NCBI GenBank assembly: GCA_905234245.1
Contig: CAJOGN010000001.1
Coordinates: 62,001 to 126,000 of the forward strand
Direction of reading: 5' to 3'
Length of the DNA stretch: 64,000 nucleotides
Source: an uncultured Lachnospiraceae bacterium
GTDB lineage: Bacteria; Bacillota; Clostridia; Lachnospirales; Lachnospiraceae
Shown: piece by piece, positions 1 to 10,232 of the stretch
How positions within the stretch are numbered: position 1 is the first letter of the stretch
Layout of the letters: the number at the start of each line of letters is the position of its first letter
Notes under the pieces: model-generated
Seen by the model: the letters and a program-made list of their open reading frames with translations, nothing else
Databases searched by the model: none
What the model was told of the DNA's origin: nothing
Translations under genes and position numbers: made by a program

Positions 1-179
1 TATTGCCTCTTATTCTTCTAAGACTTATCAGAAGATGACCAATGAATCTGGTAAGGTTCTAAATAAAGTTCTAGCTATGTCTCCTAAGAAGAGTGAAAAA
101 GAAAAAGTTTACTCCGGAGCATAAAAAACTATAAAAAAGTAGAGTGTGAAATTCACACTCTACTTTTATTTTGTAATTT

Positions 180-524
180 TTACAGGCTCTCGATCATTTT
201 CATGAGTTCGCGAACGGACTCGCTGACTTCCTCATCGGAATCATCGTCGTCATCCTTCTCTTCCTCATCATCGCCACACTTGGCTAGTTTCTTAGCCAGC
301 TTCTCGATGTCGTCGGAGCAATCAGGATATTTATCGGATAGCTCATCGAAGAACTCCTTGATTTTATCATCAGTTAGTTCGGAAGCTTCCTTCTGAGCCT
401 CTAGCATAGCAAACAGTTGGTCGCGCTGAGACTCGGTGATTTCACCAGCATCCTGCTTCTCATAGATAGCAAGACGAGCAGTTTTATAAACAGAATCACG
501 CATGATATTATTCATTCCTTTCAT
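180..524 (-). CDS. hypothetical acidic protein
   Basis: ORF with very acidic C-terminus (GDDEEEKDDDDDSDEE). Confidence 0.6.
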   Translation of the reverse strand: MKGMNNIMRDSVYKTARLAIYEKQDAGEITESQRDQLFAMLEAQKEASELTDDKIKEFFDELSDKYPDCSDDIEKLAKKLAKCGDDEEEKDDDDDSDEEVSESVRELMKMIESL

Positions 525-577
525 AAAAATGTAGTTATGTATTAGTTTGGGTATAATTTAATATAATGTAAATTATT

Positions 578-1330
578 TTAGTAATTTAACCACCGATATT
601 CAAAAGAACCAATTAAATCTTTTCTGATATTCTCATAGTATGGGTGGTAGATTATATTTGTTGGAGACAGGCATACATTAGTTTGTCTACTCATCTCTCT
701 CATTCTATTATTATCTTCTGTAATGGTTTTATCCAGACTCCCCCATAATTCTTGGTATGCTGCCGGAATAAAATATAAGTCATCATATTCTAAGTTGTCG
801 TTTAGGATATCCACCACACTATACCATTCTGAATGAGGCTCATAACGGCGGAACGATTTAATTCCTAATGTGGCTCTTCCTACAGCACCTTTATTCTCAT
901 ATACTTTACTCATTATTTTTGCAATCTCTACACAAGAGTATCCATAATAGAGATCATTCAAGCATTTTTGAATCTCAACGAATTCGTCCTGGATAAGATC
1001 TGGAATATGAAAAGAGTCTATATAAATCTCTTCGTCATATTTATCGTCAGGATTCTCACCAAACAAATATATCTGAAGGCTTAACATCTTCTCATTCCAT
1101 GTTTGGAATGCATCATCGTCATCATCGTCCGTGTTATTACATGTCTTAATTAAAGTATTTAGATACTGGACAACCGTATCCTTTATAATCCATGGCTTCA
1201 TTAACTTGTTATAACCGCGCGGAATAGTGCCGGAATGTTTGATGAGATTACTAATAGGATTCTGGTTCATGATAATTCCTCCATTAATCATAAATAATAT
1301 GGATAGTATGAAATTAATCATACTATCCAT
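578..1330 (-). CDS. hypothetical protein
   Basis: 250 aa ORF; start may be internal (MNQNPISNLIKHSG). Confidence 0.6.
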   Translation of the reverse strand: MDSMINFILSILFMINGGIIMNQNPISNLIKHSGTIPRGYNKLMKPWIIKDTVVQYLNTLIKTCNNTDDDDDDAFQTWNEKMLSLQIYLFGENPDDKYDEEIYIDSFHIPDLIQDEFVEIQKCLNDLYYGYSCVEIAKIMSKVYENKGAVGRATLGIKSFRRYEPHSEWYSVVDILNDNLEYDDLYFIPAAYQELWGSLDKTITEDNNRMREMSRQTNVCLSPTNIIYHPYYENIRKDLIGSFEYRWLNY

Positions 1331-1344
1331 AGTTTATTACTTGG

Positions 1345-1428
1345 TACTGGTGACGGGAGTCGAACCCGTATGGTCTACTGACCAGCAGATTTTAAGTCTG
1401 ATGCGTCTACCAGTTTCGCCACACCAGC
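1345..1428 (-). tRNA. tRNA-Leu(TAA)
   Basis: Reverse complement folds as a tRNA with long variable arm; anticodon loop CTTAAAA; T-arm GGGTTCGACTCCC. Confidence 0.92.
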
Positions 1429-1431
1429 AAA

Positions 1432-1707
1432 TTACTTTCTAACATATGTTTTCTTATAAGTCTTTTTTAACTCTTTCTCCGGGAGGTGGATTTTACGAAT
1501 CTTATATTCATACAGATAGTTTTCGAATGTGAGACATAAAAACTTCCAGTCCCGGATATTCCAACTGTTGTAATACTTCTTATACAAGGCTTTCTTACTG
1601 AGTCCGTCATTGATATGCTTTCTGCGTACGATCTTATTGGAATATTTCTTATTGAATTTGTCCACTCTCTGACCGACCATATGGGTATGCTTATATGAGC
1701 GACTCAT
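1432..1707 (-). CDS. hypothetical basic protein
   Basis: 91 aa ORF rich in K/R/Y between tRNAs. Confidence 0.6.
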   Translation of the reverse strand: MSRSYKHTHMVGQRVDKFNKKYSNKIVRRKHINDGLSKKALYKKYYNSWNIRDWKFLCLTFENYLYEYKIRKIHLPEKELKKTYKKTYVRK

Positions 1708-1775
1708 ATTAAAACCTCCATATTATATCTTTATTTATATTTATAATATATCATTTTTATTTTAAAATAAATTGG

Positions 1776-1849
1776 TGGGCCTTCTGGGACTCGAACCCAG
1801 AACCGTCCGGTTATGAGCCGGATTCTCTAACCAATTGAGATAAAGGCCC
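1776..1849 (-). tRNA. tRNA-Met or tRNA-Ile2 (CAT)
   Basis: GGGCCTT...AAGGCCC acceptor; anticodon loop CTCATAA; T-arm GGGTTCGAGTCCC. Confidence 0.9.
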
Positions 1850-1856
1850 TCATTGG

Positions 1857-1931
1857 TACCCCAGAAGGGATTCGAACCCCTGGCCTATCGCTTAGAAGGC
1901 GATTGCTACTATCCAACTGAGCTACTGGGGC
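1857..1931 (-). tRNA. tRNA-Arg(TCT)
   Basis: GCCCCAG...CTGGGGT acceptor; anticodon loop CTTCTAA; GGGTTCGAATCCC. Confidence 0.92.
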
Positions 1932-2068
1932 TAGTGTAAATTTAATTTATTGATAAATAATAGTTGTACTGGTATTACTTTTTAAAGTCATTGGTTTTTC
2001 TCATACTCAACAAATACTTAATAAATCTCTTGTATTTATCAAGAAAATTTTAAGAAAGGATGGTGTAA

Positions 2069-4462
2069 TTGAAAATGCCTAGATTTGACAAAGAGCGAAT
2101 TTTCAATGAATCTCCTAAGAAGGTTTTAATACGGGAGTATGAAAATTTAAAGAATGATTATTCTAAGCTGAATGCAATTAAGTATAAAGCACTATATGAA
2201 AATGCATCTCTTTCTTTTATTCTAGAAAATTCTGATTATATATATTCTGAGCCAATCCGTGGTTGTGAATTTTATAAAAATATTATGGAAACTGCAGTTA
2301 TTCCTTTTGGTGCCTTGGAAAAAGAAATTAACAAGGTTTCCACTTATTTTATTGAAAATTCAAATAAGATGTCAGATACTCAGAGAAATGCATATGAAGC
2401 ACTTCTTGAGAGTATGAATAAACGGTATGACTCTATCAAGAATTCTTCTGAGTTATATGATGTAATGATAGAGAATAAGGACGCTGTTATTCCTTTATAT
2501 GACTCTGTATATGAATATACAAAGAATGGTAATGGTAATATTGTGGAAGAATTCAAGCACGCCACTGAGAATAACTTAATGGATGCTTTTAATATTGCCA
2601 CGGCTATTCCAGAGTTATATTCTGAGATGGTTATGTATTTAGAGAATACCTATGTAGAGAATCCTTCTGAACCTGATGAGTATGCACTTAATGCATATAT
2701 GCAGAATGTCTTTAAGAGAATGATGAGGGATTCTCATTTCTCCGAATCCGTATCCATGAATCCAAATGTGAATCTTCGTCATTTCATCACTGGGATTTCT
2801 GAGCAGTCCTCTAATGATTTAATCGATAATATCTTTATTGAAAAATCCGATAACTATCAGGCTGTATATTCTTCTCCAGAAAATAGTGTAAATAAAGTTT
2901 TCGAAGATGATCTATACAGCGAGATGTTCTCTGAAGAAAATGACAAAGAAAAGCTTCATAGACTACTCTGTGAAAAAGCAGTCGTAGATATGAATCTTGG
3001 CTTTGCTATTCTAGACCAGGGTTATCTCGAAACCAAAACACCTGATAGTGTTGTAGAGAAACTGTGTGTAGAATCTACTACGATTGAAAAGATGCCTCAG
3101 AGAATTGAAGATCAGATTCTGATGCTAGAGAATTTCTCTAATGAACTAGGTGATGAGATTAGAGAAATCTCTGAAAAGTATTTCTCTTCTAATTTTGGTC
3201 CTAGTAACGTAGTTGCTAAATCTGTTGGTGCTCAAGGCGCCGATAAAGCAACTGATAAAAATAAGGATAAAAAGAAGAACGATACAAAGAGCAATGAAGA
3301 ACCTGACTTCTATAGTCCTCCAGAAAAGTATGATGACGACGATGATGAAGAAGCTAATAAACGTGAAGCTGCTAAGAAACGTCGTGACGATAAATACGCT
3401 AATATGGATTTAGATGAATTGGATGATGAAGAAAACGAAGATGATTCCTCTAAAGCTATGCTGAGATTATCAGAAGAAACAGGAACTCGTAAAGCTACTA
3501 AGGACGATCTTACCAAGTTTTTTGTTGATGCATCTATTTCCAACAAAGTTAAGAGTGAATTAAATAAAGCTTCTGATAAGCTCTATAAAGATAAGTACCA
3601 AAAAGAGGAACTTGATAAATTAGTTTTTGATTCATTTGCGGTTCGTGATGGGTATCTACATATTCTATTCAATCTAAAAGGGGATAAATTAGAAAACCCC
3701 AAATATCTTGATTATCAATCAGATATTGAGAAAGAATTAAATGAAGCATTTAAAGATGGTAGATTTAAGTTTACCAGATTTAAAATTGGTACTGAAGAAT
3801 ATGAAGGTATCATGATTTCAAGATCTGCAGAGAAATCTGAAAACAAAAATGAATCTGTAGAGTTAATTCAGGAATTCTTCGGAAAGAAGAAAGAAGCTAA
3901 TAATGTTCCTGGCGAGCGTTATGAGAAGATTGAGAAACCTGAAAAGCGTCCTTTCTTTCAGAGAGTTCAGAATAAAGCATTAGATACAAATGTACAGTTC
4001 AAGAAAAAGGTGGCCAAGGGTGAACGTACTGCTCAGGATGCTAGAAATGCAGGTAAAGCAGTTGCTAAAGTTCCTATGAGTGTTACCAATTCTTTAAAGA
4101 AGACTGTCAGTGACTGGGATGAGATGGATGATAATAGACGTAAGGCTTATATTATCCAGCCCGGTACTAGAAAAAAGTATTTTAAAGCATTAAAGATTGC
4201 TATCATGCATGGAATGGCATTTGCTATTAATCCTCTACTTAATATCGTATTGCTAATTTGCCATAAGTTTTCTGCCTCTAAGGATGTTCGTATCCGTAAT
4301 GAGCTGAGAAAAGAATTAGAAGCTGAGATTAGAGTAACTGAGGAAAAGATAGAGGATGCCAAATCTGCAGGGGATAATCAGCAGAAGTATAAGCTTATGA
4401 GAATTAAAGAAAAGCTAGATGCAGAACTCGTTAGAGTCACTGCAAATGCTAAAACTATTTAA
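2069..4462 (+). CDS. large hypothetical protein, probably virion-associated
   Basis: 797 aa ORF with acidic central region, upstream of the capsid block. Confidence 0.6.
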   Translation: MKMPRFDKERIFNESPKKVLIREYENLKNDYSKLNAIKYKALYENASLSFILENSDYIYSEPIRGCEFYKNIMETAVIPFGALEKEINKVSTYFIENSNKMSDTQRNAYEALLESMNKRYDSIKNSSELYDVMIENKDAVIPLYDSVYEYTKNGNGNIVEEFKHATENNLMDAFNIATAIPELYSEMVMYLENTYVENPSEPDEYALNAYMQNVFKRMMRDSHFSESVSMNPNVNLRHFITGISEQSSNDLIDNIFIEKSDNYQAVYSSPENSVNKVFEDDLYSEMFSEENDKEKLHRLLCEKAVVDMNLGFAILDQGYLETKTPDSVVEKLCVESTTIEKMPQRIEDQILMLENFSNELGDEIREISEKYFSSNFGPSNVVAKSVGAQGADKATDKNKDKKKNDTKSNEEPDFYSPPEKYDDDDDEEANKREAAKKRRDDKYANMDLDELDDEENEDDSSKAMLRLSEETGTRKATKDDLTKFFVDASISNKVKSELNKASDKLYKDKYQKEELDKLVFDSFAVRDGYLHILFNLKGDKLENPKYLDYQSDIEKELNEAFKDGRFKFTRFKIGTEEYEGIMISRSAEKSENKNESVELIQEFFGKKKEANNVPGERYEKIEKPEKRPFFQRVQNKALDTNVQFKKKVAKGERTAQDARNAGKAVAKVPMSVTNSLKKTVSDWDEMDDNRRKAYIIQPGTRKKYFKALKIAIMHGMAFAINPLLNIVLLICHKFSASKDVRIRNELRKELEAEIRVTEEKIEDAKSAGDNQQKYKLMRIKEKLDAELVRVTANAKTI

Positions 4463-4488
4463 AATACTCAAGAAAGGTTGGTATCCCT

Positions 4489-5301
4489 ATGCTTAAGAAA
4501 TTTTCTAATGAAATATCTTCTTTTATGAGATACATTAAAGAAGCAGATGGTGATGATCAGGTATCTGTAACAGTAGCTCCAAGACAGAATAGGGGTACTG
4601 ATTATTCTGACGATTCCAACAATGTCAATGTTCCACCAAGAGCAAATCGTGGAACAGATTATTCGGCTGATACGGCTGATGATGAGCCAGCTGCAGATAC
4701 CGACCAAGGAAATCAGGATGCTGGAGATGACACTCCTGCAGAACCAGACACTGGTGATGACGGCACTGATTATTCTAATGATGATAATGCTGATAATCCT
4801 GATGAAGGTAATGAAGAAAATAATGATGATCCACCTGCACAAGATGAAGGTGGTGAAGATGAGGATCAAGGAGATGCCGCAGCAGAGCCAGATACTGGAG
4901 ATGGTGGTACAGACTATTCATCCGATAGTGGTGGAGATGATGCTGGTGGTGAAGACTCTGGCAATGAAGAAAATTCAGAAGATTCTGGTTCTAATGAATC
5001 TGATGATGAAAAACTTAAAAAATACCATATGTACACTAGATTTGTACATTTATACAATATTTTAAACTCAATGATTGAGAAATGCAAAAATGTTGTAAAA
5101 CCTGATGCAATACAGAATGCTGTCATCAAGACTGTCATTAATAATCTATCCGATGTCTATGACAACATGTTCGATTTTATGACAATCAAGTATAAATCTT
5201 CCACCTATGTCCAAATCCTATTTTACTATGAGACAGTCATATCTGTAGTGCAACTAAATTTTGAGTTATTGAGAAATAACCACATTAATTTAAAACAATA
5301 A
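4489..5301 (+). CDS. hypothetical protein with acidic GTDYS repeats
   Basis: 270 aa ORF with four GTDYS units in an Asp/Glu/Gly-rich region. Confidence 0.65.
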   Translation: MLKKFSNEISSFMRYIKEADGDDQVSVTVAPRQNRGTDYSDDSNNVNVPPRANRGTDYSADTADDEPAADTDQGNQDAGDDTPAEPDTGDDGTDYSNDDNADNPDEGNEENNDDPPAQDEGGEDEDQGDAAAEPDTGDGGTDYSSDSGGDDAGGEDSGNEENSEDSGSNESDDEKLKKYHMYTRFVHLYNILNSMIEKCKNVVKPDAIQNAVIKTVINNLSDVYDNMFDFMTIKYKSSTYVQILFYYETVISVVQLNFELLRNNHINLKQ

Positions 5302-5419
5302 TGTAAAGATTATGCGAATAATCTGTGGTTATGAGGAAATAACTTCCATAAATTTATACAATCCGATAAATACTAAGAGAAAAAGTATTTAAATCTATAG
5401 AATAAGGAGTTGAAAATAA

Positions 5420-7201
5420 ATGCTTAATTTCATGACCGAAAGTTCTAAGAATTTCGAGGAAACTCCGACCATCGGTTCTTTCAATCTCGGTAATTCTAAG
5501 AATAGTTTTGAAGCTATTTATGAGCAGGCTCATGATCTGATGATGAGCTACAATATCGATCCCAAGATTGATATTAATAATATGATTAAGCAGGATGCTA
5601 TTATGGAGCAGTATAAGGATGCTCTACTTGACCAGCTCAAGAATGATGCAGCCGAGTACGATTCCAAGTCTGATAGTGGCCGGTATTCCAGCCTCTATGA
5701 GCAGACTGCTACTATGTTTGATAACTGCCGGGACGACCTGATTGCTGAGTCCACCCGTGTTGGTCAGCTACTTCCTATCAAGGCTGTCGACTTCCCCGTG
5801 CTAATTAAGCAGAATCTGGCTCTAGCTTCCAAGGATATTATCCAGACCGAAGTTACCAAGAGCCCCATCATTAAGAAGCACATTGAGCGTCGTTGGATTG
5901 TTGATAAGAAGACTGGCAAGCGTTGGGAATATCCTCAGTGCTTCTTCAACGACGATTGGAAAGAAGCTTATGCAGCTGGTAAGGGCACTCCTATTGATAA
6001 AAAGCCTGTCACTCTGCCTTGCTTCAACTACAGCATTCCTGAGAAGCTGTGCTCCACTTCTTCTGATCCTACTCGTGAGTTCCTGAACCATAACATTAAG
6101 ATCACCAAGGTAAACACTAAGGCTGTTCCCGCTCATGGTAATCCAGGCGATGCTGATTACACACCTGCTGTCGAAGCTGCTGAGATTCCTGTTGACATGC
6201 GTGTCAATCTGTCCGACGGCACCTGGCTTGGTGGCACCATTCGTGATGCTGAGGGCAACATCATTGATGTCATTACTGGTACTTGTGACTTCATGAACAA
6301 TGTCGTTTCTCTGTCCTCCGCTGCTGGTGTTGTTGCGAGCGTAGTTTTCGATGGGTACATGAGCAACGAGCTGAATGAGCGTACCGTTACTTATGATCGT
6401 ACTCGTGAAGAGTATGAATGGAAGATCGAAGACGGCTTCCGTGCAGATATTGCCTATTCTCTGGAGGAGCTGGAGGATGCAAAGGCTCTGATGGATATGG
6501 ATCTGTACAAGCTGACCTATAACGATCTTGCTGATACTCTGGTTCAGATGGAAGACAATTCCATTCTACAGTTCCTGGATGATATGTATGAGAAGTACAA
6601 GGGTGTTGACCTGGATCCTCTGGGCTTCAATCCCTTCATCCGTGAGCAGACCTTCAGCTGCGACTCTACTACTCAGACCGTAGCACTACAGTCCGAGTAC
6701 ATCCAGAAGATGCTGAAGTTCTATGTTGATCGTTTCGTGATTGACATTCTGGATACTGCCAAGATTGAGAACATGACCTTTGTTCTGTATGGCAATCCTC
6801 GTTATATCTCCCTGCTGGATCCCGAAATCAATTGGGTTGTTAAGTCCGGCGACTCCGTTGGTGGTGTTAAGCTGAACTATAGCTATGGTATCATGAATGC
6901 CGGTGGCGTTAAGATTCAGGTTGTTTCCACCATGAAGTACAATGAGATTTCTAAGAATAAGGGCCGTCACCTGCGGTTCATTCCTTATCCTCTGTCCGAT
7001 GATCAGTTCACCTTCAAGCACTATAAGTATACCACTCATATTCTGACTGCTCAGAACAGTGGCTATCGTGCTTATGACCGTCCAGGCGGATCCATGACTT
7101 ATCTGATGGGTACCACCCGTAATACCACTGCTACTATTCAGGGTATCCAGGGTGCAATCACTCTGACTGACACTCCCTTCATTTTAAGTCCTAATCCCTA
7201 A
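5420..7201 (+). CDS. probable major capsid protein
   Basis: 593 aa; codon usage visibly different (CTG/GGC/CGT-rich) from neighbours, as in the sheath and tube genes; followed by a strong terminator; position before terL. Confidence 0.65.
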   Translation: MLNFMTESSKNFEETPTIGSFNLGNSKNSFEAIYEQAHDLMMSYNIDPKIDINNMIKQDAIMEQYKDALLDQLKNDAAEYDSKSDSGRYSSLYEQTATMFDNCRDDLIAESTRVGQLLPIKAVDFPVLIKQNLALASKDIIQTEVTKSPIIKKHIERRWIVDKKTGKRWEYPQCFFNDDWKEAYAAGKGTPIDKKPVTLPCFNYSIPEKLCSTSSDPTREFLNHNIKITKVNTKAVPAHGNPGDADYTPAVEAAEIPVDMRVNLSDGTWLGGTIRDAEGNIIDVITGTCDFMNNVVSLSSAAGVVASVVFDGYMSNELNERTVTYDRTREEYEWKIEDGFRADIAYSLEELEDAKALMDMDLYKLTYNDLADTLVQMEDNSILQFLDDMYEKYKGVDLDPLGFNPFIREQTFSCDSTTQTVALQSEYIQKMLKFYVDRFVIDILDTAKIENMTFVLYGNPRYISLLDPEINWVVKSGDSVGGVKLNYSYGIMNAGGVKIQVVSTMKYNEISKNKGRHLRFIPYPLSDDQFTFKHYKYTTHILTAQNSGYRAYDRPGGSMTYLMGTTRNTTATIQGIQGAITLTDTPFILSPNP

Positions 7202-7226
7202 TCATTAATCATTAATGGGTGATTCT

Positions 7227-7262
7227 AAGAGAGGTAGTCTTTATGGCTACCTCTCTTTTTTA
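7227..7262 (+). terminator. Rho-independent terminator
   Basis: AGAGAGGTAG...CTACCTCTCTTTTTT hairpin plus T-run downstream of the probable capsid gene. Confidence 0.85.
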
Positions 7263-7362
7263 TACTATAATAAAAAGTGTTCCATCTGTTCCATGTGTTC
7301 CACTAAATAAAAAAAAATAAAATAGGAGGTAAATATCATGCAAGGCTAAAATAAATGATCTA

Positions 7363-7402
7363 AGGAGACCCACTGAATTTCTTCAGGGGTCTCCTTTTTT
7401 AG
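7363..7402. terminator. hairpin terminator
   Basis: GGAGACCC...GGGTCTCCTTTTTT. Confidence 0.75.
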
Positions 7403-7795
7403 TCAGAACTCACGGATGTAGATCAGAGAACGATTCCATCTCCAGTTTCTCCGCTTAGCAACGTAATCGCACGCGTTAGCAATCCTGGCTGCAAACTCAA
7501 ACTTCCGCCCAGCCTTAACTTGCTCGCCCACAAATTGCTGGATGCTGACAGTTTCCAGTTGGCGCTTGCCGGTATAATAGTCACCATTAACGGTGACTAC
7601 CTTACAGGCCGCGAGCATATCAATGAGCTTAAGATACTCGGAAGAGTTGCAGCCGTGGTTGACGAACCTTTCCAGAATGTCTGACGGCATCACTTCATCC
7701 CTGCACTCGAAGATGAGGACAGCGTCCTCCGGGATAGTGATGCCCTTTTCATACAAATATAACAACATGGACGTGCCGAAAATAGGAGTAAACAT
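7403..7795 (-). CDS. hypothetical protein
   Basis: 130 aa ORF. Confidence 0.6.
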   Translation of the reverse strand: MFTPIFGTSMLLYLYEKGITIPEDAVLIFECRDEVMPSDILERFVNHGCNSSEYLKLIDMLAACKVVTVNGDYYTGKRQLETVSIQQFVGEQVKAGRKFEFAARIANACDYVAKRRNWRWNRSLIYIREF

Positions 7796-7937
7796 AATAA
7801 TCCTCCATTCAGTCTTCTTCGTCTATTTCTTCACCAAAGATGCCGACCCCAGTTTCATCGAGGTAATCGTCATCATCATAAAATTCATCATCCAGATCCC
7901 AGAATTCAGTTGCGTCAAACATGTTTATACCTCCTTA

Positions 7938-8834
7938 TTATCCACCAAGGATATTCTTAAATGTTTTAAAGTTTGTACTATTCTCATTAGGAATAGAGAA
8001 TATGATATAATCAAAATACTGACGATATTCAGTCATCAGTTCCTTGAAGATAGTAGCAACAACTCTAGGGTCATTCAGAAATGCTCCGCATCCAAATGCT
8101 CCAAGAATTAAGGTACCGGTATTCTTCTTGATGGCAACTTTCAGAATTCTTTCACATCTTTCCTTCATGATTGCTTTATACCAATCAGAGCGGGCAATTC
8201 TAGAAATGTATGCTTTATCAGTATAATCGAAGAGATAGTTTAAGTCAGGAGCCGCACATGTGATTACATGAACAGGAAGGAGAGTTTCCATGTGGTCTCC
8301 ATAGTTATCTGTTCTTTTGATAATCCGAATATTTGGACTGTAAATGATGGAAGACGTTCCGGCACAAGCATTCAGAGTTCTCATAAATGCGTCCTCTACA
8401 TGGTCGATTGGGCCAATGAGTTCATTGATCTTTTCCATATTCGGATCATAGTATCTTTCATGATTCTCCTTTGTATTGAGAACATGATAGAGATTTGTAC
8501 ATCTACAGATGCTTTCCTCCTGTGCAGAAGATCCCTGCAGTACCCTACCTCCAGGAAACAGGGAACTTGCAAAGTTCAAGATTGTTGTATTATTATCCCC
8601 AGAATAGATAGAGTAGATAGCTGCACTAATGGTATCAGTGGGCTGAACTTCAATGATACCGTGCCTGTTCCGATTGTTAATAATCCAATCAGGGATTTCA
8701 ATTGCTTCATCCTCAGGATAGTAATCGGTCTTCTCGATGGATGCGACAGTCTTATTTAAGAGGTAGTCGCTGTTCTTGACCATCTTGTCGGTTTCTTTGA
8801 AAGACTTAATTCTTTTCGCATGTTTTAGATCCAT
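7938..8834 (-). CDS. microbial-type PARG-like protein (TIGR02452/DUF2263-like), copy 1
   Basis: NFASSLFPGGRVLQGSSAQEESICRCTNLYHVL, VITCAAPDLN, LILGAFGCGAFLNDP; matches the PARG-type GG(G)x6-8QEE signature. Confidence 0.85.
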   Translation of the reverse strand: MDLKHAKRIKSFKETDKMVKNSDYLLNKTVASIEKTDYYPEDEAIEIPDWIINNRNRHGIIEVQPTDTISAAIYSIYSGDNNTTILNFASSLFPGGRVLQGSSAQEESICRCTNLYHVLNTKENHERYYDPNMEKINELIGPIDHVEDAFMRTLNACAGTSSIIYSPNIRIIKRTDNYGDHMETLLPVHVITCAAPDLNYLFDYTDKAYISRIARSDWYKAIMKERCERILKVAIKKNTGTLILGAFGCGAFLNDPRVVATIFKELMTEYRQYFDYIIFSIPNENSTNFKTFKNILGG

Positions 8835-8924
8835 AATAATTCCTCCTGTGTATAGTTTTATTGTTTACAGATCATATGGATAATATATCATTAAAAAATA
8901 AGAAAAAAGAAGGGGTGAAGGGGC

Positions 8925-9143
8925 TCACCGACGGAGCCCCTTCTTGCGAGTCCAGGCATTGAATGCCCGGTCACACACTCGTATACCACTTCTAAAATAC
9001 AGGGTGCTAATAAAGACACCCGCGCAAAAGATTATAGGAAGGAGATTCTCATAATCTTCTGGGAGGGTGTTTATTATGATACAGGTCAGCACCAATACCA
9101 GGATGGACTTAATGAAGTCCTGAATAAGACGAATGATTTCCAT
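8925..9143 (-). CDS. small membrane protein, hypothetical
   Basis: 72 aa with two hydrophobic stretches. Confidence 0.5.
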   Translation of the reverse strand: MEIIRLIQDFIKSILVLVLTCIIINTLPEDYENLLPIIFCAGVFISTLYFRSGIRVCDRAFNAWTRKKGLRR

Positions 9144-9315
9144 ATTTACATACCTCCATAAAATGATACATGTCTATAAGTTATAGAGAGGTAACTACAG
9201 ATCGACTATTGCCGACACTGTGTATTTCCTCTTCATCTTACCTTTATAATACATAATTTTTGTTTATGAAAATACGGTTATAAGACCTATCACTATATTA
9301 GTGATAGGTCTTATT

Positions 9316-10122
9316 TTACATTATAGTGAATGATGGTTTGAATATATATTCAATATCGTGAATACCATATCCAGCCTTTCTATGTCTATTTTTCACATTT
9401 TTTACTGCAGCATTAAATCTTTTTGTACAACGATTCATTTGCTCTCGTGTCATATTACCACGAAGAACTACTGATACATAAAATTCATACTCATGCCCAT
9501 GCTCTAGAAAATATTCATTCTCTATTTCATATGTCCACCATTTGAATATATAATTTAGAAATCTCATTGGCCATAATTGAAGAATACTAAAGATAATAGC
9601 AAATAGAGTATTCTCATGCATTGTACTCTTATCATGATATGAACCAAGAGATCTATTTAGCTCAAGGACATGCTCAGTTGTCTTTTCTCTCAAACTATCT
9701 ACTTTATTATTCATATTATCGATTTGATCATCAGTTTCATCTTTTAATTTATTTACAGATTCAGTTAAGTTTTTGATAGAAGATACAGTAGCCGATGATA
9801 AAGTATTCATTCTATCTGTTAAATCAGATTGAATCTTATTACACTTCTCTTCTAGATCCTCTATATTATCAGTAATAATAGTCGTGGGATCGATATTGGT
9901 AATTTTAAAAGCTGAGTGATCTTGTATTTTTCCTGTTCCATCATATCCTGTATAAGATCCTGATTCTGATGTTGAATCAGATCCAGTGGCAGCATATGTT
10001 GTTCTTTTTTCCGGTGAATAAAATTGGCAAGTTTGCCACATTGGACATCCTTTTCCTCGGTTTCGAACATCTAGTGGGCACGTTACACTAAAACAAACAG
10101 AGGTCTGATTTCCGTAATTCAT
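9316..10122 (-). CDS. hypothetical Cys-rich N-terminus/coiled-coil protein
   Basis: 268 aa; N-terminal CPLDVRNRGKGCPMWQTC, central heptad-like region. Confidence 0.6.
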   Translation of the reverse strand: MNYGNQTSVCFSVTCPLDVRNRGKGCPMWQTCQFYSPEKRTTYAATGSDSTSESGSYTGYDGTGKIQDHSAFKITNIDPTTIITDNIEDLEEKCNKIQSDLTDRMNTLSSATVSSIKNLTESVNKLKDETDDQIDNMNNKVDSLREKTTEHVLELNRSLGSYHDKSTMHENTLFAIIFSILQLWPMRFLNYIFKWWTYEIENEYFLEHGHEYEFYVSVVLRGNMTREQMNRCTKRFNAAVKNVKNRHRKAGYGIHDIEYIFKPSFTIM

Positions 10123-10232
10123 TCAATCAACTCCCTTATATATAAATCCTTTTACTCTTATGTAAAAATATAAATTTAATATAAATCAAGAAAAAAAAGA
10201 ACTACTGAGATTCTACTCAGTAGTTCTTTTTC

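Noticed and set aside
202-396. Ser-rich plus-strand ORF MSSRTDSLTSSSESSSSS
   Set aside because: Antisense of an acidic Asp/Glu-coding stretch; a typical artefact, also seen at 3310-3546, 16429-16662 and 29243-29530.
4622-5065. Met/Ile-rich 147-aa ORF
   Set aside because: Alternative frame of the GTDYS repeat gene at 4489-5301.
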